Shown in pieces: positions 36,481 through 48,456 of a stretch of DNA of 64,000 nt. Under the pieces are notes generated by a model. It was not told the origin of the DNA. It ran no database searches and worked only from the letters and a program-made list of their open reading frames with translations. Origin of the DNA: Diploscapter coronatus (Eukaryota > Nematoda > Chromadorea > Rhabditida > Rhabditidae); NCBI GenBank assembly GCA_964036155.1, contig OZ038422.1, forward strand, positions 36,045,201 to 36,109,200, given 5' to 3'. The stretch's first letter is position 1; each line of letters begins with the position of its first letter. The translations under genes and the position numbers were made by a program.

Positions 36481-37533
36481 TTTGGGAGTTTTGGAAGTTG
36501 TAGAAGGAATGAGAACCTTGAATGAGTTGATGGTTTGACTGACTCCTGCTTGGGCTTATATAGGAGAAGCTGCACACTGCGAATAGCACTGGAGTCGAAT
36601 TATTCGAATTCCAATTCGAATCGTGTTGAGTGCCCAAATTGCGCATGCTCTATTACGTGCATTCCGGCAAATTTCACGGATGAATTTACCAAAAATAGGT
36701 TCGAAATCGATAATTTCAAACTTATTTCTTCCCGAAAACATGAAACTGCACACGAAAGAACGCGCAAACACGAACGGAAAATAAAGGGGTGAAACACACA
36801 TGACGACACTCAATTTGGTACTTCACTCAAGGTTAAATGCATTAGACGCGTCTGATGTGAGACGAGTTTGGCTTCTACACTCTCTTCCGCATTCAGAGAC
36901 GATTATGAAAGGTGATTTCTAGCAAGTTTAGCATTTTTGCGAAACATGTATCGGTTTGAAACTGAGTTTTGAAAGTTCTATTTTAGGATTCTACGTTTCA
37001 TTAAACCCTGCCAGTTCTGTTAACATAAAAACTCGCAAATAAATGCATCCTAAAGAAGATGATTTCAAATCTAATTTTTGTTGATTTTTGCAAACGAAGC
37101 TTATAGATGACAAGCTATTTTGAACCATAAGTCTGAAGCCCACAAGTCATACAGACTCGAGCGAGGAAAAATATTCTTTTCCCACACTATTTTGCATAGT
37201 TGTAGGCCTGAAGGATTAGTTTTCCGTTGCCTGAACGACAAAATTTGAATACATAATTGAAATGGTGGAAATCAGTCATCCATTCACTAGCTTGTCTTTC
37301 ATTCGTTCACCATTACTTCAATTACAATCGAATCGACTAGGGAAAGCAGCGAAACAATCGACAGTCATTTGCCTGTTGCCGTTGCCTGCTAATTTGCAGG
37401 ACATGAAAAGTAGGCCACGATGTCACAATAACTAGCGGACAAACTGTATGCTCCATGATTTCAACAGTTGTTCTCATTAACACGTTATCGGGTTCATTAA
37501 CAGGAGTTTCTAAACGCAGGAAAAGGGCGCCGC
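36481..37533. other. Intergenic region with promoter of the Tyr-rich gene
   Basis: Holds the upstream region of the minus-strand Tyr-rich gene and, at about 37140-37210, a hairpin of the core family (CCCACACTATTTTGCAT at 37181-37197). No gene seen. Confidence 0.4.
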
Positions 37534-39081
37534 ATGGAAAAGGGCAAAGTGGGTGGGGATCGACGCTACCGTACTGCTATGTTAGCAGTTTCCTTCTTTT
37601 TCGAATTTCGCGTGTTCTTCGGATTTTTGTCGATTATTTTTGTTATTTCTTTTTGCAAAGATTATTTCCTATCGTTCCAGACCTTCGACACCCTCTGCCT
37701 ACCCACATCTGCTGAAGGAACGTCGAGGTAATCCCAAAATTGCCAAAAATTAGGCCAGTTTCTTTTTTGGAAGAATACTTGTTTATTTTATTTATTTTCT
37801 TTTCTAAAAAGATAATTATTTAATAAATTTCTAATTTTGTGAATAATTTTCAGTTTCACTTCGATCACCGCCAGCAATGCGTTCATAACGGCATTCGAGC
37901 GAGAGGATTCCTGGATTTTGAGGTAGAATGTTCATATATTTGTATTTTATGTAATATTGCTCTGAAGCATGATTATGTCATGAAAATAGTAGAAATTGGT
38001 TTTTCATGAAACTTCAAAACGGCCTGCAATGGCTAGAATTGGTATTTTCGTCAATTTCTTCCTAGAAAATGGATACTTTCGAAAATATTGTGTAGTATTT
38101 CAGGGTTTGATCGATTTAAGCAGCGAGAAGACGCCCTTTGGATAATGGATCGCGCTGCTAGATCTGCCAAATCAAGGACAAGGCAGAACTTGATCGTCTT
38201 TCGTCAGTTAAGTTTTAAATTTTAAGATTTTTTTATTTTTAAGGGAAAAATAATTCCAGAAGCTCATGATGCTTTGTGAAACCATTTAGGCTCGATTCCG
38301 GCCGTCACCGACATGAATGATCAATACAACGATCCTAAAACTCCGTCAATTTCGCAGGTAAAATTTATTAAATTTTTGTTGAAAGTTATGATACATAAAT
38401 TCTGTATCGAGAAATAGGCAGAACGCGTCGTTTCGAAGGAAGCTACTGAAGTTTCTGCAAATAAAGACGTGAAGATTGTATTCATTTTATTGTCCTTTTG
38501 TTTGTAAATAAATAATTCGATGTCTTTGTTATTCTGGAATTTTTTCCCAACTGAGTCATTTTGTTATGAAAAATAAAGATTTGAAAAGATTTCTCGAAAT
38601 TTTGTCAACTTCATTTTTGAACCAAAGTTGCTAATAATTTAGTTTGAAGATCTATAATTTGTCGGTTTTTGGTAAACCAATTATCAATTATGCTAATTAG
38701 TCACGATAATTAGCAAGAAACATAAATTTCCTCCATTTTTCCTTTCTTGCGGCGAAAAATAGCGACGATCAATAAACGAGGCTCCACCCCTGATGCGATG
38801 AAACCCTCCCGCATAGTTTCTGCAAAAGTGGGCGGAGCCAATTTCCTTTGTTAATAGACCTCTGATAGTGTGGCTGGGAATATCATTAACAAATTTCATA
38901 TCTGATTAAGTGTGATTTTAACTTTAGAAAAACCAAAAATAAGTAGAAATAGTTTAATTTCAGGAAATTCCTGTCTTTGTTTATCTCGTTCATCGTGTTC
39001 GGCAACCCTTTCAGCGTCTTTCATATCTGCGGAACCGTCTTTGTCTTCATCGGATCAATGATTTATTCGAGGGTATTTTAA
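37534..39081 (+). pseudogene. C-terminal fragment of an SLC35B-type nucleotide-sugar transporter
   Basis: Exons 37854-37922 and 38964-39081 read SFTSITASNAFITAF...WILR joined to KFLSLFISFIVFGNPFSVF and then CGTVFVFIGSMIYSRVF-stop. The segment RKFLSL-(x)5-FGNPF-(x)4-GT-(x)3-GS matches the last two helices of SLC35B transporters such as SLC35B4, which carry nucleotide sugars into Golgi or ER. An upstream exon (37534-37727, or a shorter exon ending at the GTTAGC donor near 37629) can be joined in frame but does not resemble earlier helices. The first eight or so helices are missing, so this is either a truncated copy or the end of a gene I cannot assemble. The last intron (1.04 kb) holds other exon-like pieces. 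Identity rests on about 55 residues. Confidence 0.4.
38107..38505 (+). other. Exon-like pieces inside the SLC35-fragment intron
   Basis: An open segment at 38107-38220 (FDRFKQREDALWIMDR...), then 38289-38354 and 38418-38505 joined in phase 0, the last ending in VKIVFILLSFCL and a stop with AATAAA beside it. The first piece cannot be spliced in frame to the second. They may be a small nested gene starting at the ATG at 38311, alternative 3' exons, or debris. Confidence 0.2.
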
Positions 39082-39300
39082 TTGCGTAAATAAAAATGAG
39101 CTAATTGTTCTAATGATCAATCTTTAATTTGTTAATTGAGGTAATTAACTTTTTCATTTGGACTGTTTCCTAATTAGTGCTTTGTTCATTTTTAAAATTG
39201 AAATTCCAAAAACCACTTTTTGTTGTAAGTTTCACGGGTTCTCAGTATTTATTATTAAATCTTCAATTTCTAGCATTTGAAGTGAAATAAACGTGAGATT

Positions 39301-39955
39301 TTATTTCCGTCTCACTTGGTTCTGGGTTTGGGCCATCGGCCGAGGGGTGTATGGCAGAATGTTCATCTGACCATTACCATTAGTGGATCGACTGATGGGC
39401 ATATTCGGGTTACGGTTACCATTTAGTGGCAGTGGTAGGGTCGAAGGATTTTGGCCGTTCTGGAAAATATTAGGGTATTCGGGAAGTTCGCAACTTTGCA
39501 ACTTGGCGAAATAGTATATAGGGTTAGGGTAGGAAAATGCTCTCCTTTTTCCTCATACTATTTCACAAGCTCCGAAGTTGCGGATTTTCCAAGTTACCAA
39601 ATATTTGGTAATTTGGTTAACAATGGTAGCTTTACCAAAAATTAGCTATTCGAAAATGGTAACTCTACCTGCATCCGGTAATAATCATCCATATCGCGAC
39701 TATTGTCGTACAATTCATCCGAATACATGCCACGAGGACTCTAAAATTGAATTTTAGATAGGTTTCAGAAAGGGCCTAAAATCGGAGGAATATTTTGAGA
39801 CTAGTTTTCAGTAGAAAGACTTGAGCTACAATTACGAAAATTGACTTGTTAATTACCCTAATTAGCGGTCTCATTGGGTCCATTCTAAGATGAGCTGAGG
39901 CTAGTTCAAAGATAGCCAAGAATAAGGCGAAAATAGCCAGAATGAACTTCATCAT
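39301..39955 (-). CDS. Small secreted protein, Asn/Pro/Gln-rich tail
   Basis: Exons 39955-39857, 39740-39669 and 39459-39301, all phase 0, give 109 residues. MMKFILAIFALFLAIFELASA is a clear signal peptide. The mature chain has a Met/Arg-rich start (HLRMDPMRPLIR), an acidic middle (DELYDNSRDMDDYYRM) and a low-complexity end with NGNRNPNMP, NGNGQMN and QTQNQVRRK. No domain is recognised; secretion is inferred from the signal peptide. Intron 2 carries a hairpin repeat (39482-39590). Confidence 0.6.
39482..39590. repeat. Hairpin repeat in an intron (core family)
   Basis: Left arm contains GCAACTT...GGCGAAATAGTAT and the right arm the complement ATACTATTTCACAAG...AAGTTGCGGA, around a loop of about 35 bases. 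GAAATAGTAT links it to the other core-family hairpins. Confidence 0.55.
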
Positions 39956-40967
39956 GAGTTTAGAAGATCTCCGGAAAATTTGATTTTTTAAAGTCCAGAA
40001 TCTTTTATAGAGGTTTATTATTTGCAAAACTTAGGAAAAACGATGATCATCTAAAACGAACTTTCACGGACCTAGACCCTGGACAAACAGAAAATATTCT
40101 GATACTTTGAGAGATCTGAAGAGGAGAGGATACCGTAGCTATGATGAAATTGGGGAAAGTTGTAAATCATGATAGAAAAGTGTTTACCTAATACCAAAAT
40201 GAGTTCAGACAAAAATGTGAGGTAGTTTCGATAAAGTTCAACTTCGTAAATTTAGAGGCAAACCAAAGAAATGCAATAGTGTGGAGAAGTGAGAAAGAAA
40301 AGCATTACTCTCTGATTTTCAAAGAACATATATTTTACCTAAAATTTTTAGATGAATTTAGGCAGAGATCATGTTCACAGATCGTACACGTCATTGGAGT
40401 GACTTAGAAAATAAACATTTTTTTCAAAAATTTGAAATATTAGAAATCGTAAATAGAGACCGCAAGTGATATCCCCGATGTGAAGACAGAGTAATGGAAG
40501 TATTTTTCTCAAAATCTGATGGACTAATCAAGCGTATAGCAAAAAACTTATTATAAATTATTGAATATATTCAATATGTTTATAATGCACTAGCGTGTCT
40601 GTTTTGAAATCTTAGTCATATATTTTACTCTCATATAAAGATTGTTATCTGATTTGGAAATCGATACACTTTAAAACTAACACAACCATTAGTAATGTGA
40701 CGCTTATTCATATTATTGGTATATATTTCAGGTAACTAAGGTGCAAAACTATTATCATTATTGTGTTTATATTCCTAACAAATATTGTGACTTTTTCCTA
40801 TTTTAGTCAATATTTCTAAACTGTGATAGAACCTTTTACATGCTACGACATAATTGCACTACATCATGTGAGTGAATAGATCCTACACACATAAAATAAA
40901 ATTTATAATATGATATTTTAGAATTGTTTCATTTCCTCAAACTAAAATATTGCTAAAGTTTAAGAGA
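39956..40967. promoter_or_regulatory. Region between two divergent secreted-protein genes
   Basis: Upstream of both the minus-strand secreted gene and the kelch gene. Very AT-rich towards the kelch start; contains AAATGCAATAGTGTGG at 40269-40284, a stray match to the hairpin core. No defined promoter element can be supported. Confidence 0.35.
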
Positions 40968-43794
40968 ATGCTACTATTTTCTAAAATTATCGTCTTTCTT
41001 TGGATACCAATTAAATATATCTATCAAGTGAAAGCTGAGAATATTGATAATAAATTAATAATTCCTGACATTGCTCGAGGTATTTATTTATATTATATAA
41101 AATTAAAATAATTACTATTCTTGTTATAAATAGGTTTGGCCGATGAACATGCAGTGATTTTACAATTACCGCGAGGTCAAATGGAGTTATTCAAACAAGT
41201 AAGGAAAGTATATTTTATTAAGGAAAAACAGTTAAAATATGATCATGAGCGAATTTTACAGTGCAATGGGGAAATTTTGATATTTCATTATAGTGAAAGG
41301 ATTTTTACACTGAAAATACTGGTGATCAGTAATAATCGTACTCATTAAGGTATGGGATATCATTGATAGAAATGAACCTATTGCAAACATGAGAGAAGAA
41401 ATTAAACCTATTGCTGAAGAATTGATCACTAGTCAAATTGGTACATCAATTGATCAAGAAATAATGGATCGTCATTTGGTTTGTGGTGTAAATAGATAAA
41501 TTATTCTAAAGATATTTAATTAAGGAAGAACAAATGGAGATGTTTGATCTTATGCTTAAACAAAATAATAGGTTCCATAAAATGGTTAATTTATATGAAG
41601 ATGAGTTTACAGTTACAAAAGTAAGTGGTTTAATCATTAAATTTCTAATATGTTAGTAAAATTATTCGAATTCAACATTCTTATTGTTATAATAAAAAAT
41701 ATAAACGAGATAATTATTATCGTAAAATTTCCAACAAAAAATTGATTTTAGATCAAAGAATTGGATAAAGAAATTCAAGCGATGTCATTCAATGTCAGCC
41801 TTAGGGACAAACATGTAGAATACGAGTACTTTAAATTATTAAAATCCTATGATGATAATGTTGTTTTAAAATGGTTTCAATACAAAAACAATTCAGACTC
41901 AGAGGTAATTTAATAACCACATGATTATCGGCATTACTTGCAATAATTCCGGGGAAAATACCAGGCTTTTTGAAAAATATTATTGCTCAGCTTAATTTAT
42001 GCATATCCGCACCTATCCGTGTGGATCGGCAGTTTGAATGCCGAATATAATAATTAACACAAAATCGATGCGACAGGGTCTCCTCATACATGATTCCTAT
42101 CTAAAAATTACCGCAAGGCTTCAATACATCATAAATCGTTGGGGGATTTGATGAGGGCGATCCAAAATATCGCTTCTTTTGCATTTTGAAGATAAATAAC
42201 TGTTAGAGACTCGCTCTATTCCATTCACTCTCTTTCTATAATCTCTCACCTTTCCCCCTAATCTCTATCTTCTAACAACGCCGCCTAACGACACTGCTCA
42301 TTCCGTCTACAACTCTTCTCCCTCTTCTTTAGTAGTTATCTCTATTCCCTGACCATTAACAGATTATTGATCGACCACTTTCCTCCTAGTAGTCAGTCTA
42401 CCCTCCTGTCTTCTTCGAGGATGGTCGGTCCTCCAATTCTCCTAAATTGTCTGATTGAAGTTGTACTAGTAAAAAGTTGTGTCACAACGAGTTCTGACTG
42501 ACACACCCCACTCGGCGAGTACAACCATAATCCATTACTAGAATGGAAGTGATAGATTCAAAAAAGAATCAAAATCCCATTGATTAACAATACAATGAAT
42601 GAATTAGCCCGAAATATCAACATTTTCAGACTGGTGGAAACAATTCATCCAATAATTCGCATAAGATTTTATTATATCGTAAGAAATTATATTGAGAGCC
42701 AAGTAGGAGACTTTGAAACGATTCGTAATAATTTAGTTTATTATTCAAATAATGGCAAGTATGAAGGAAGAATAGGCTTATTCAACTCATCTACCTCCTC
42801 AGTAGAAGAGATTGCAAAATTCCAAAATAATTATTATCCATATCAAGTAGCAACTACACAGAATAAAGTAAATTCTTATGCTCGTTATTTTGAGTAATTT
42901 CTCAAATTTCAGATTTTTGGAATTAGCGCATATAGATCATTTGAAATCTTTGACTTGGATACTCGGCAAATTTCAAGAGGTCTTACCAACAAATCCATGA
43001 ATGATCGATTCAAAGAATTTTACAGGTCCAGATCCTCCTGAATGGCGTGATGGAGCATCTGTGGCTTATTTCAAAGACAAATTGTATTATTTGGGTGGAG
43101 AGGATCCTAAAACATGGAATAATACGAATCGAGTTGATGTAAGAAGATCGAATGAAAATCCATGAAATGATTTATTCAGGTTTTAATAGATGGCAAATGG
43201 CAAACAGGGCCTGCTTTTCCTCGTCCAATTAGTGAAGCTCAAACAATAACATGCGATGGGATTTTATACGGTTACATTATAACATATTCACTACTGCAAT
43301 TATGAATATTCAGTTATTGATGAACGAAATAGTAAAAAAATATATCGATTATCAGACGATGAACGGGAATGGATTGAAATTGGAAATATCCCAAAAATAC
43401 CAGTTAATTTCGGAGTTGCATCGCTGAATGGAAAAATTTACATAACTGGAGGACTGAGGTCGTTAATTTTATATGATAAATAACGTATCATTATATCTTT
43501 AGTGCTGGTTATGAAGCATTCAAATCCTGTCTGTGTTTCGACCCCTCAGCTCCAGCTGGCAATCGAATTTCTCGAATCGCTGATATGAATTATGCAAAAG
43601 ATCATCATTCGCTTGTTGTCGCTAACGAGAAATTGTATGCAGTCGGAGGGTGAGTTGAGATTTTGCATATCTTTATACGAAGTATTTGTTAACTTAGATT
43701 CCAAGAATTGGGACCTAAAAATTTCTGTAATTCAATCGAGGAATACGATCCAGAAACGAATGAATGGCGAGAAGTTGGAAAATTTAATATCTGA
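40968..43794 (+). CDS. Kelch-repeat protein with N-terminal signal sequence
   Basis: N-terminal exons 40968-41079, 41134-41198, 41350-41478, 41525-41620 and 41752-41904 encode a signal-like start (MLLFSKIIVFLWIPIKYIY) and a charged helical region. Kelch exons follow: 42913-42979, 43026-43138, 43180-43270, 43314-43458, 43503-43649 and 43698-43794. They show the repeat pattern: AYFKDKLYYLGG, then N-R-V-D and W; SLNGKIYITGG; VVANEKLYAVGG; and SIEEYDPETNEWREVG. A middle exon ending at 42867 (VEEIAKFQNNYYPY...) fits in phase at its 3' side, but its 5' border is uncertain. Codon use is unusually A/T-rich compared with neighbours. Most kelch proteins are cytosolic BTB adaptors; no BTB is seen here and the protein may be secreted or a membrane protein. 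A polyadenylation signal AATAAA lies about 46 bases after the stop. Confidence 0.7.
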
Positions 43795-45166
43795 AATCTT
43801 CAATTTCAACACATTTGAGTTTCCGTAATTTTCATATTTAATAAAAAAGTCTTTATTCAATTTCGTACACTCGAATTCGATACACACAATGCAGACCAGA
43901 GCTGAAACGAAGGTTCGACTTCGACCTCGAGAAATTTTAACGACCAACTTCGAATTTGAAGATTTAAACTTCGTCTCAGCTCTGATGCAGACAACCCTCG
44001 AAAACATCCAATAAAGACGCTGAGAAATTAGGCTCCTAGAAAAAGACCACTTTTGCCTATCTTTTTCCTCTCCCTCATACTATTTCTTTAAAAGCGGTCT
44101 TTTCTATGAGCCGAGAAATTACAACTGAAATAAGTATTCTTTAAAATAGTCTCGGTGAGAATAACGAAATATACCTATTAGCAGTGCTGAGACGAAAATG
44201 AGTTTTTAAAATTCGAAATCGAAATTTCGTCTCAGCTCTGCTTATTAGGAACTCATTCTATCATAGCCTAGATTGTTGCATCTCAATTAGTTGTCAATCC
44301 TATAGTTATCAAGAGAAATGTCTTCAATTTGTAAGGATTATTGTGAATGACTAATCTAGTTGACATAACTTTCTTCATCAAATACAACTGATGAAACAGA
44401 GATCTTGCTAAAGCTTGATTAGTTGAAACCAACTAATCACACGAATTTTCGATGTAAAGAAATCAACGCATATTTCAAGTGGAAAATCGAAAATTAGAAA
44501 TCTACAGAGTGCAACAAATGTTTTTCCTCGCAGCGGATTGAAGGGCGTGGTTCGCGGACTTTTGTGTCTGAGTCATACTCTATTTTCCAAAAAACCCGTG
44601 AACCATGAACTAAGCCTTACAAAGTAAGATCCAAAGGTTCGTAAGAATTCTCATCATAAAAATCCACAATTTGTACTATCTCGTAGTTAGATTTCTACTA
44701 TCACACCATTTCTTCTTTTCTGACAAATCGATCTTCAACAATTTGCCATATATTTTTGTCTGATATTGCATGGTGTCACAATATGAAATCAATGAAACTC
44801 TTATTGAGAATATCAATGCATTGTTTCATCGTTATCAAATGGCTGAAGCAGAAGAGGAATCGTATTCTGTTCCATTCTCTGTCGCGTCCTTGATTGCACT
44901 CAACTGAAATCAAAGAATTTCATTCGCTTTTCAGAGATACAAATTATAGATAGACGGGAGTAAAGTAGTAAAGTCAAAGTTATCTTCGAAATTAACCAAT
45001 CTCCCATCTCAGGTTAGAATATTTGGAAAATGGATCATTTATTATAAATCATGATATCAATAAAAGCTATGAAATTGATGGGTAAGATCAGAAATATTAG
45101 CAGTGCAAATAAACCAGTGCTGATCGACAAAATAGTATTTTTCGCACTGTACTGGACACCCCAGAA
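43795..45166. other. Intergenic region with hairpin repeats
   Basis: No gene seen. Holds inverted repeats at about 44033-44110 (AAAGACC..CTTTT arms around CATACTATTTC) and the family B element at 44543-44619. Near 43910-43990 and 44190-44245 are related short tracts (TTCGTCTCAGCTCTG and its complement), probably another degraded repeat. Confidence 0.4.
44543..44619. repeat. Hairpin repeat family B, copy 2
   Basis: Inverse orientation of the repeat at 30452. Right arm ends CCATGAACTAAGCCTT; left arm begins GGCGTGGTTCGCGGAC. The interior GAGTCATACTC corresponds to AGTATGACCCAGA in copy 1. Confidence 0.6.
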
Positions 45167-46766
45167 TTAAATAAAAACAACATACGACTTGTGGCTGTAG
45201 GAGCTGAGCGTCTTGGACTGCAAATAGCAGTTGTATTCGATGTCAGCTGCCTCCTGCTGGTTGTCTGCCTGGAAGGAATTGCCGTCCAGAGCCTGTATGA
45301 CTGTGCGAACTATCGCTTCACGACGCTGAATAAAATAGCTTAAATAATCGATAATCAGGGGATCTAATTGAGCGGCATTTTTACATCGACACAATTAATA
45401 GTGTCAGTCTGAACATGAATATCAGTTTCATCAAACACAACCCCTGAGATAATTGATATTGGAATGAACTTCGTTATGTAGAGTATAAGATACTTCTGTT
45501 CAAATTACGATGTTAAATAAAAACTTACAACAATAGTGAGTGATTCGACGCACTTTCCTCGCAGCTCCTCCATTTGCCAAGTCACGCGCTTTGCGACGAC
45601 GTTCGAATTCGTTCTGAAAACTAATAAAATTTAAAAAGTGGCCTAGAGGAGTTTATAAAATGATAGGAATAGCATATTTTTCAACGAGTTATTTCAAATT
45701 TCCTTACCTGAACAAGTTTTTAGCCTGGCAGCCTCCTCTTTTTCCATTCTCTCCAGCCTGTTCTCGAATCCAGAATATTCCTCTTCTTCCTTCTTTTGCC
45801 TGAAAAAAGCTTTGATCAATATTTATTAGAACAAAAATACCTTGGTTCATATCCGAATGGTTCATGAGCTTCTCCATTTTGTCTCTGATTTCTTGAGTAC
45901 AGACTCTCTTGACGCCACTAAAATAACAGAACAAATGAAATAGTTCAATTATAAATAAGAAAAATCTATCCAAAATCTCTTACCGTTTTGAGCACAATTT
46001 GCCTGTTGGCTGACCTTCTCGGAAATTCTGCAGAAATCGCAGTTCTTCAACCACTTCTCCAGGTCGGATTCATTGAAGAACGAGACCATCATTTTGTGTC
46101 TGCATTCGGCCTAAAAATAACAATTATCTGAATGCTTCGAAATACATTCCTGCAAATTAACACAAGTTATAGAATAAAAAACAGGAATTGAAATAGCGTA
46201 TAGGAGTATTCCATTTGACAGCATTGGACAAAAAACTAAAATTCACCAATTAAAAATCGCATCCATACCTTTTCACAGTACTCGATCATTGTCTCGAACC
46301 CAGTCTGCAGAGCCTAAATCTAGATTTCTTTCGCATCGTCACTCAATCCCTTTTTGGCCTAAAAACAATTTATCTTTTCTTTGGAAAGTACAAATTTTCG
46401 TGTGTAAACGTTCAACATATTTTCCTTCAAAATCTACTGGAGATCAACAGAATAATAAATGCCTTTTCAATTAAAAAAGAACGAAAGAAACTCCGAACAT
46501 TCAAAATAATCACCTTGATCCTGTTTGAGTACTCTGAAACATCAAAATTGAAATGTGTGAGCGTTTTCAGAGATAAACCTGAATTTGTACAACGTACACA
46601 AGTTAAACCATTTATCGTTCGAAAATAATACATTTCTCGAATTAAAATTAACACCAAACAAATAAATGTAAAATGTAGAAGACAATTCATACCTGACATC
46701 AGCTTTGTCAATGTCCATTCCGAACGCGATCGTGGCCACGACGACTGGAATCTCTCGCCATGACAG
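45167..46766 (-). pseudogene. rcq-5: Decayed, 5'-truncated RECQ5 helicase relic
   Basis: Pieces appear in the right order on the minus strand. The first (46766-about 46693) reads VPV-like PVVVATIAFGMDIDKADVR, helicase motif V of RecQ, with GMG changed to GMD. Next ALQTGFETMIEYCEK, then AECRHKMMVSFFNES...NCDFC, the RecQ zinc-binding segment; then a charged linker with EEEEYSGFENRLERMEKEE; then EELRGKCVESLTIV and RREAIVRTVIQALDGN...AADIEYNCYLQS, matching the RNA-polymerase-II-binding KIX-like region of RECQ5. RECQ5 restrains recombination and transcription stress. The ATPase half (motifs I-IV) is absent from the next 1.7 kb, motif VI is not found, two in-frame TAG codons precede ALQTG at about 46307-46315, and at least two exon junctions disagree in phase. 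I read it as a relic, though an alternative exon structure cannot be excluded. Confidence 0.7.
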
Positions 46767-48456
46767 CTCAAAATCGATCGAAGGAAATTCGGAACAAGAT
46801 CGAAGAAGCGAAACGAGAGAAAATAGTGAAGTCAAGACGCGAGGTGAAGAGGGCGAGGAAGTTTGCCCTCTCCCCCACACCCCGGGTCCCCCAATTTTTG
46901 ATAATCTCCCCTTTTCCCTTTCACTCTACACGCCCCTTTTTGAACATCGCCCTTATTTCCCCCTACTCCCTACGAGGGACGCATCATGTCTTTGCGGCCA
47001 ATTCCATACCACTGCGCCACAACTATATGCCTCTTGTTTCCTTCAGTCCAGCCGAAAGGAGTAAGGCGTGTGAGATAGAAGAAATTCGACACCCTCGGGG
47101 TGGGAGTATTTCTGCGAACGGCCAACAAATTTGACATATTTGGAATCCTCATTTCATGGGAAGAAAAATGGGTACTCTTGTATCGAAACGTGAGGGGACG
47201 AGGATGAAACCTTCCCTTGTGAGATTTCGCATATCTTTATGCGAAGTATTTGTAATTTAGATTTAGATGTCAAAGTTCAGTCGAGGAATACGATCCACAG
47301 ACGAATAAATGGCGTAAAGTCTGATAAATTCACATAAAATAAAGCTCGATTATAATAATCTCAGATTTCATATAGTCTATCCTGAGTAAGTGGCTACTGC
47401 ATACATTTTGCAACTTCGCTCGCTCAGGCTCCGCCCACTTTTTCCTGCTCTGCCGAATTGAACGATTCCCATCTTCAAACGATTTTTCTTTCATTATAAT
47501 TTATTTGAGATGCAGTATCGTTTCATTCGAATTTCCTCAATTTTTCTTCTAATCTGAGAAAAATCACGCGAATTGAAACAAAAAACATTTCATCAACCCT
47601 ACAGTTAAGGAAAGAGATAAGTAAAGGCTAAAATCTATTTCCGAAAATTATCAACTTATTTCTCTCGAATAATGCTTCTAAACGATAAAAATCATTAATT
47701 TTCTCGAAAGTAAAAATTGTAGGATGTTCTGCAAAGCAGACAGAAGAACAAGGCCCAATTCAATCAGGAAAATTGTTCGGTTTGATCTAGTCAACGCAAA
47801 CCTGCAGATGCAGATGAATCTGAATCTGTTCATAGCCCTTTCCCTACTTCATACCTATCAAATTCTTATCACATTCGATCTATGCACCCATATACCGTAA
47901 GCCTAACGGTTAAATTTCGACATTCTTCATCCACAAATTCGGGCTAATAAACGCATTTTAAAATAAGATTTTTTAATTTTGCCATCTTTTTCCAAACAAC
48001 AAAGACCTCAAAAAATTTCAATAGATTTAGAGGGCGCAGGTAGAATCAAATTTCTGGAGCGAATTTTATTAAGAGATTTTTATTTATCCATCATGAGCGT
48101 TTTATTTTTTCAATCGATTTTATGCACTATGTATATCCATTATTTATTCATAGATTCACGCTTAGAAAGTACACTACAACTTCTGGTTTCTGATTGCATC
48201 GTCTTAATTTCGAAAAAAAAAGTTTCATAGTAAACGTATTGAATGATATGTCTAGAATCAAAATGCATGGAAATTTGGCACCAATGGGGTCATAGATTTC
48301 TGAATTGCACAATACATAACATGGAAATTCGCTCAACCCCGGACAAATAAATATTCTCCAAAGAGTAATGGATGATCAAAGCAAGCCGTATTTTATAAGG
48401 CAAGACATTTTTGATATCTGTATGATTCTGAATAAATTTGTCGGATCTTCAAATAA
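46767..48456. other. Gap between RECQ5 relic and globin
   Basis: Where the missing 5' part of the RECQ5 relic would be expected, no helicase motif is seen. It includes a C-rich stretch (about 46860-47000) and the kelch-exon relic near 47220. No other gene is supported. Confidence 0.4.
47214..47345 (+). pseudogene. Stray copy of the last kelch exon and its intron
   Basis: GTGAGATTTCGCATATCTTT and GAAGTATTTGTAA..TTAG repeat the last intron of the kelch gene (43650-43697), and the following exon reads SVEEYDPQTNKWRKV-stop, against SIEEYDPETNEWREVG in the intact gene. The copy has lost about 25 bases at the exon start and stops a few codons earlier. No other kelch exons are found nearby, so it is the remnant of a second kelch gene. 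The RECQ5 relic lies between the two copies. Confidence 0.75.

Noticed and set aside
46705..47134. Overlapping plus-strand open frames of 119 and 124 residues
   Set aside because: Antisense to the RECQ5 relic and rich in Pro/Arg from a C-rich tract; no splice or domain support.
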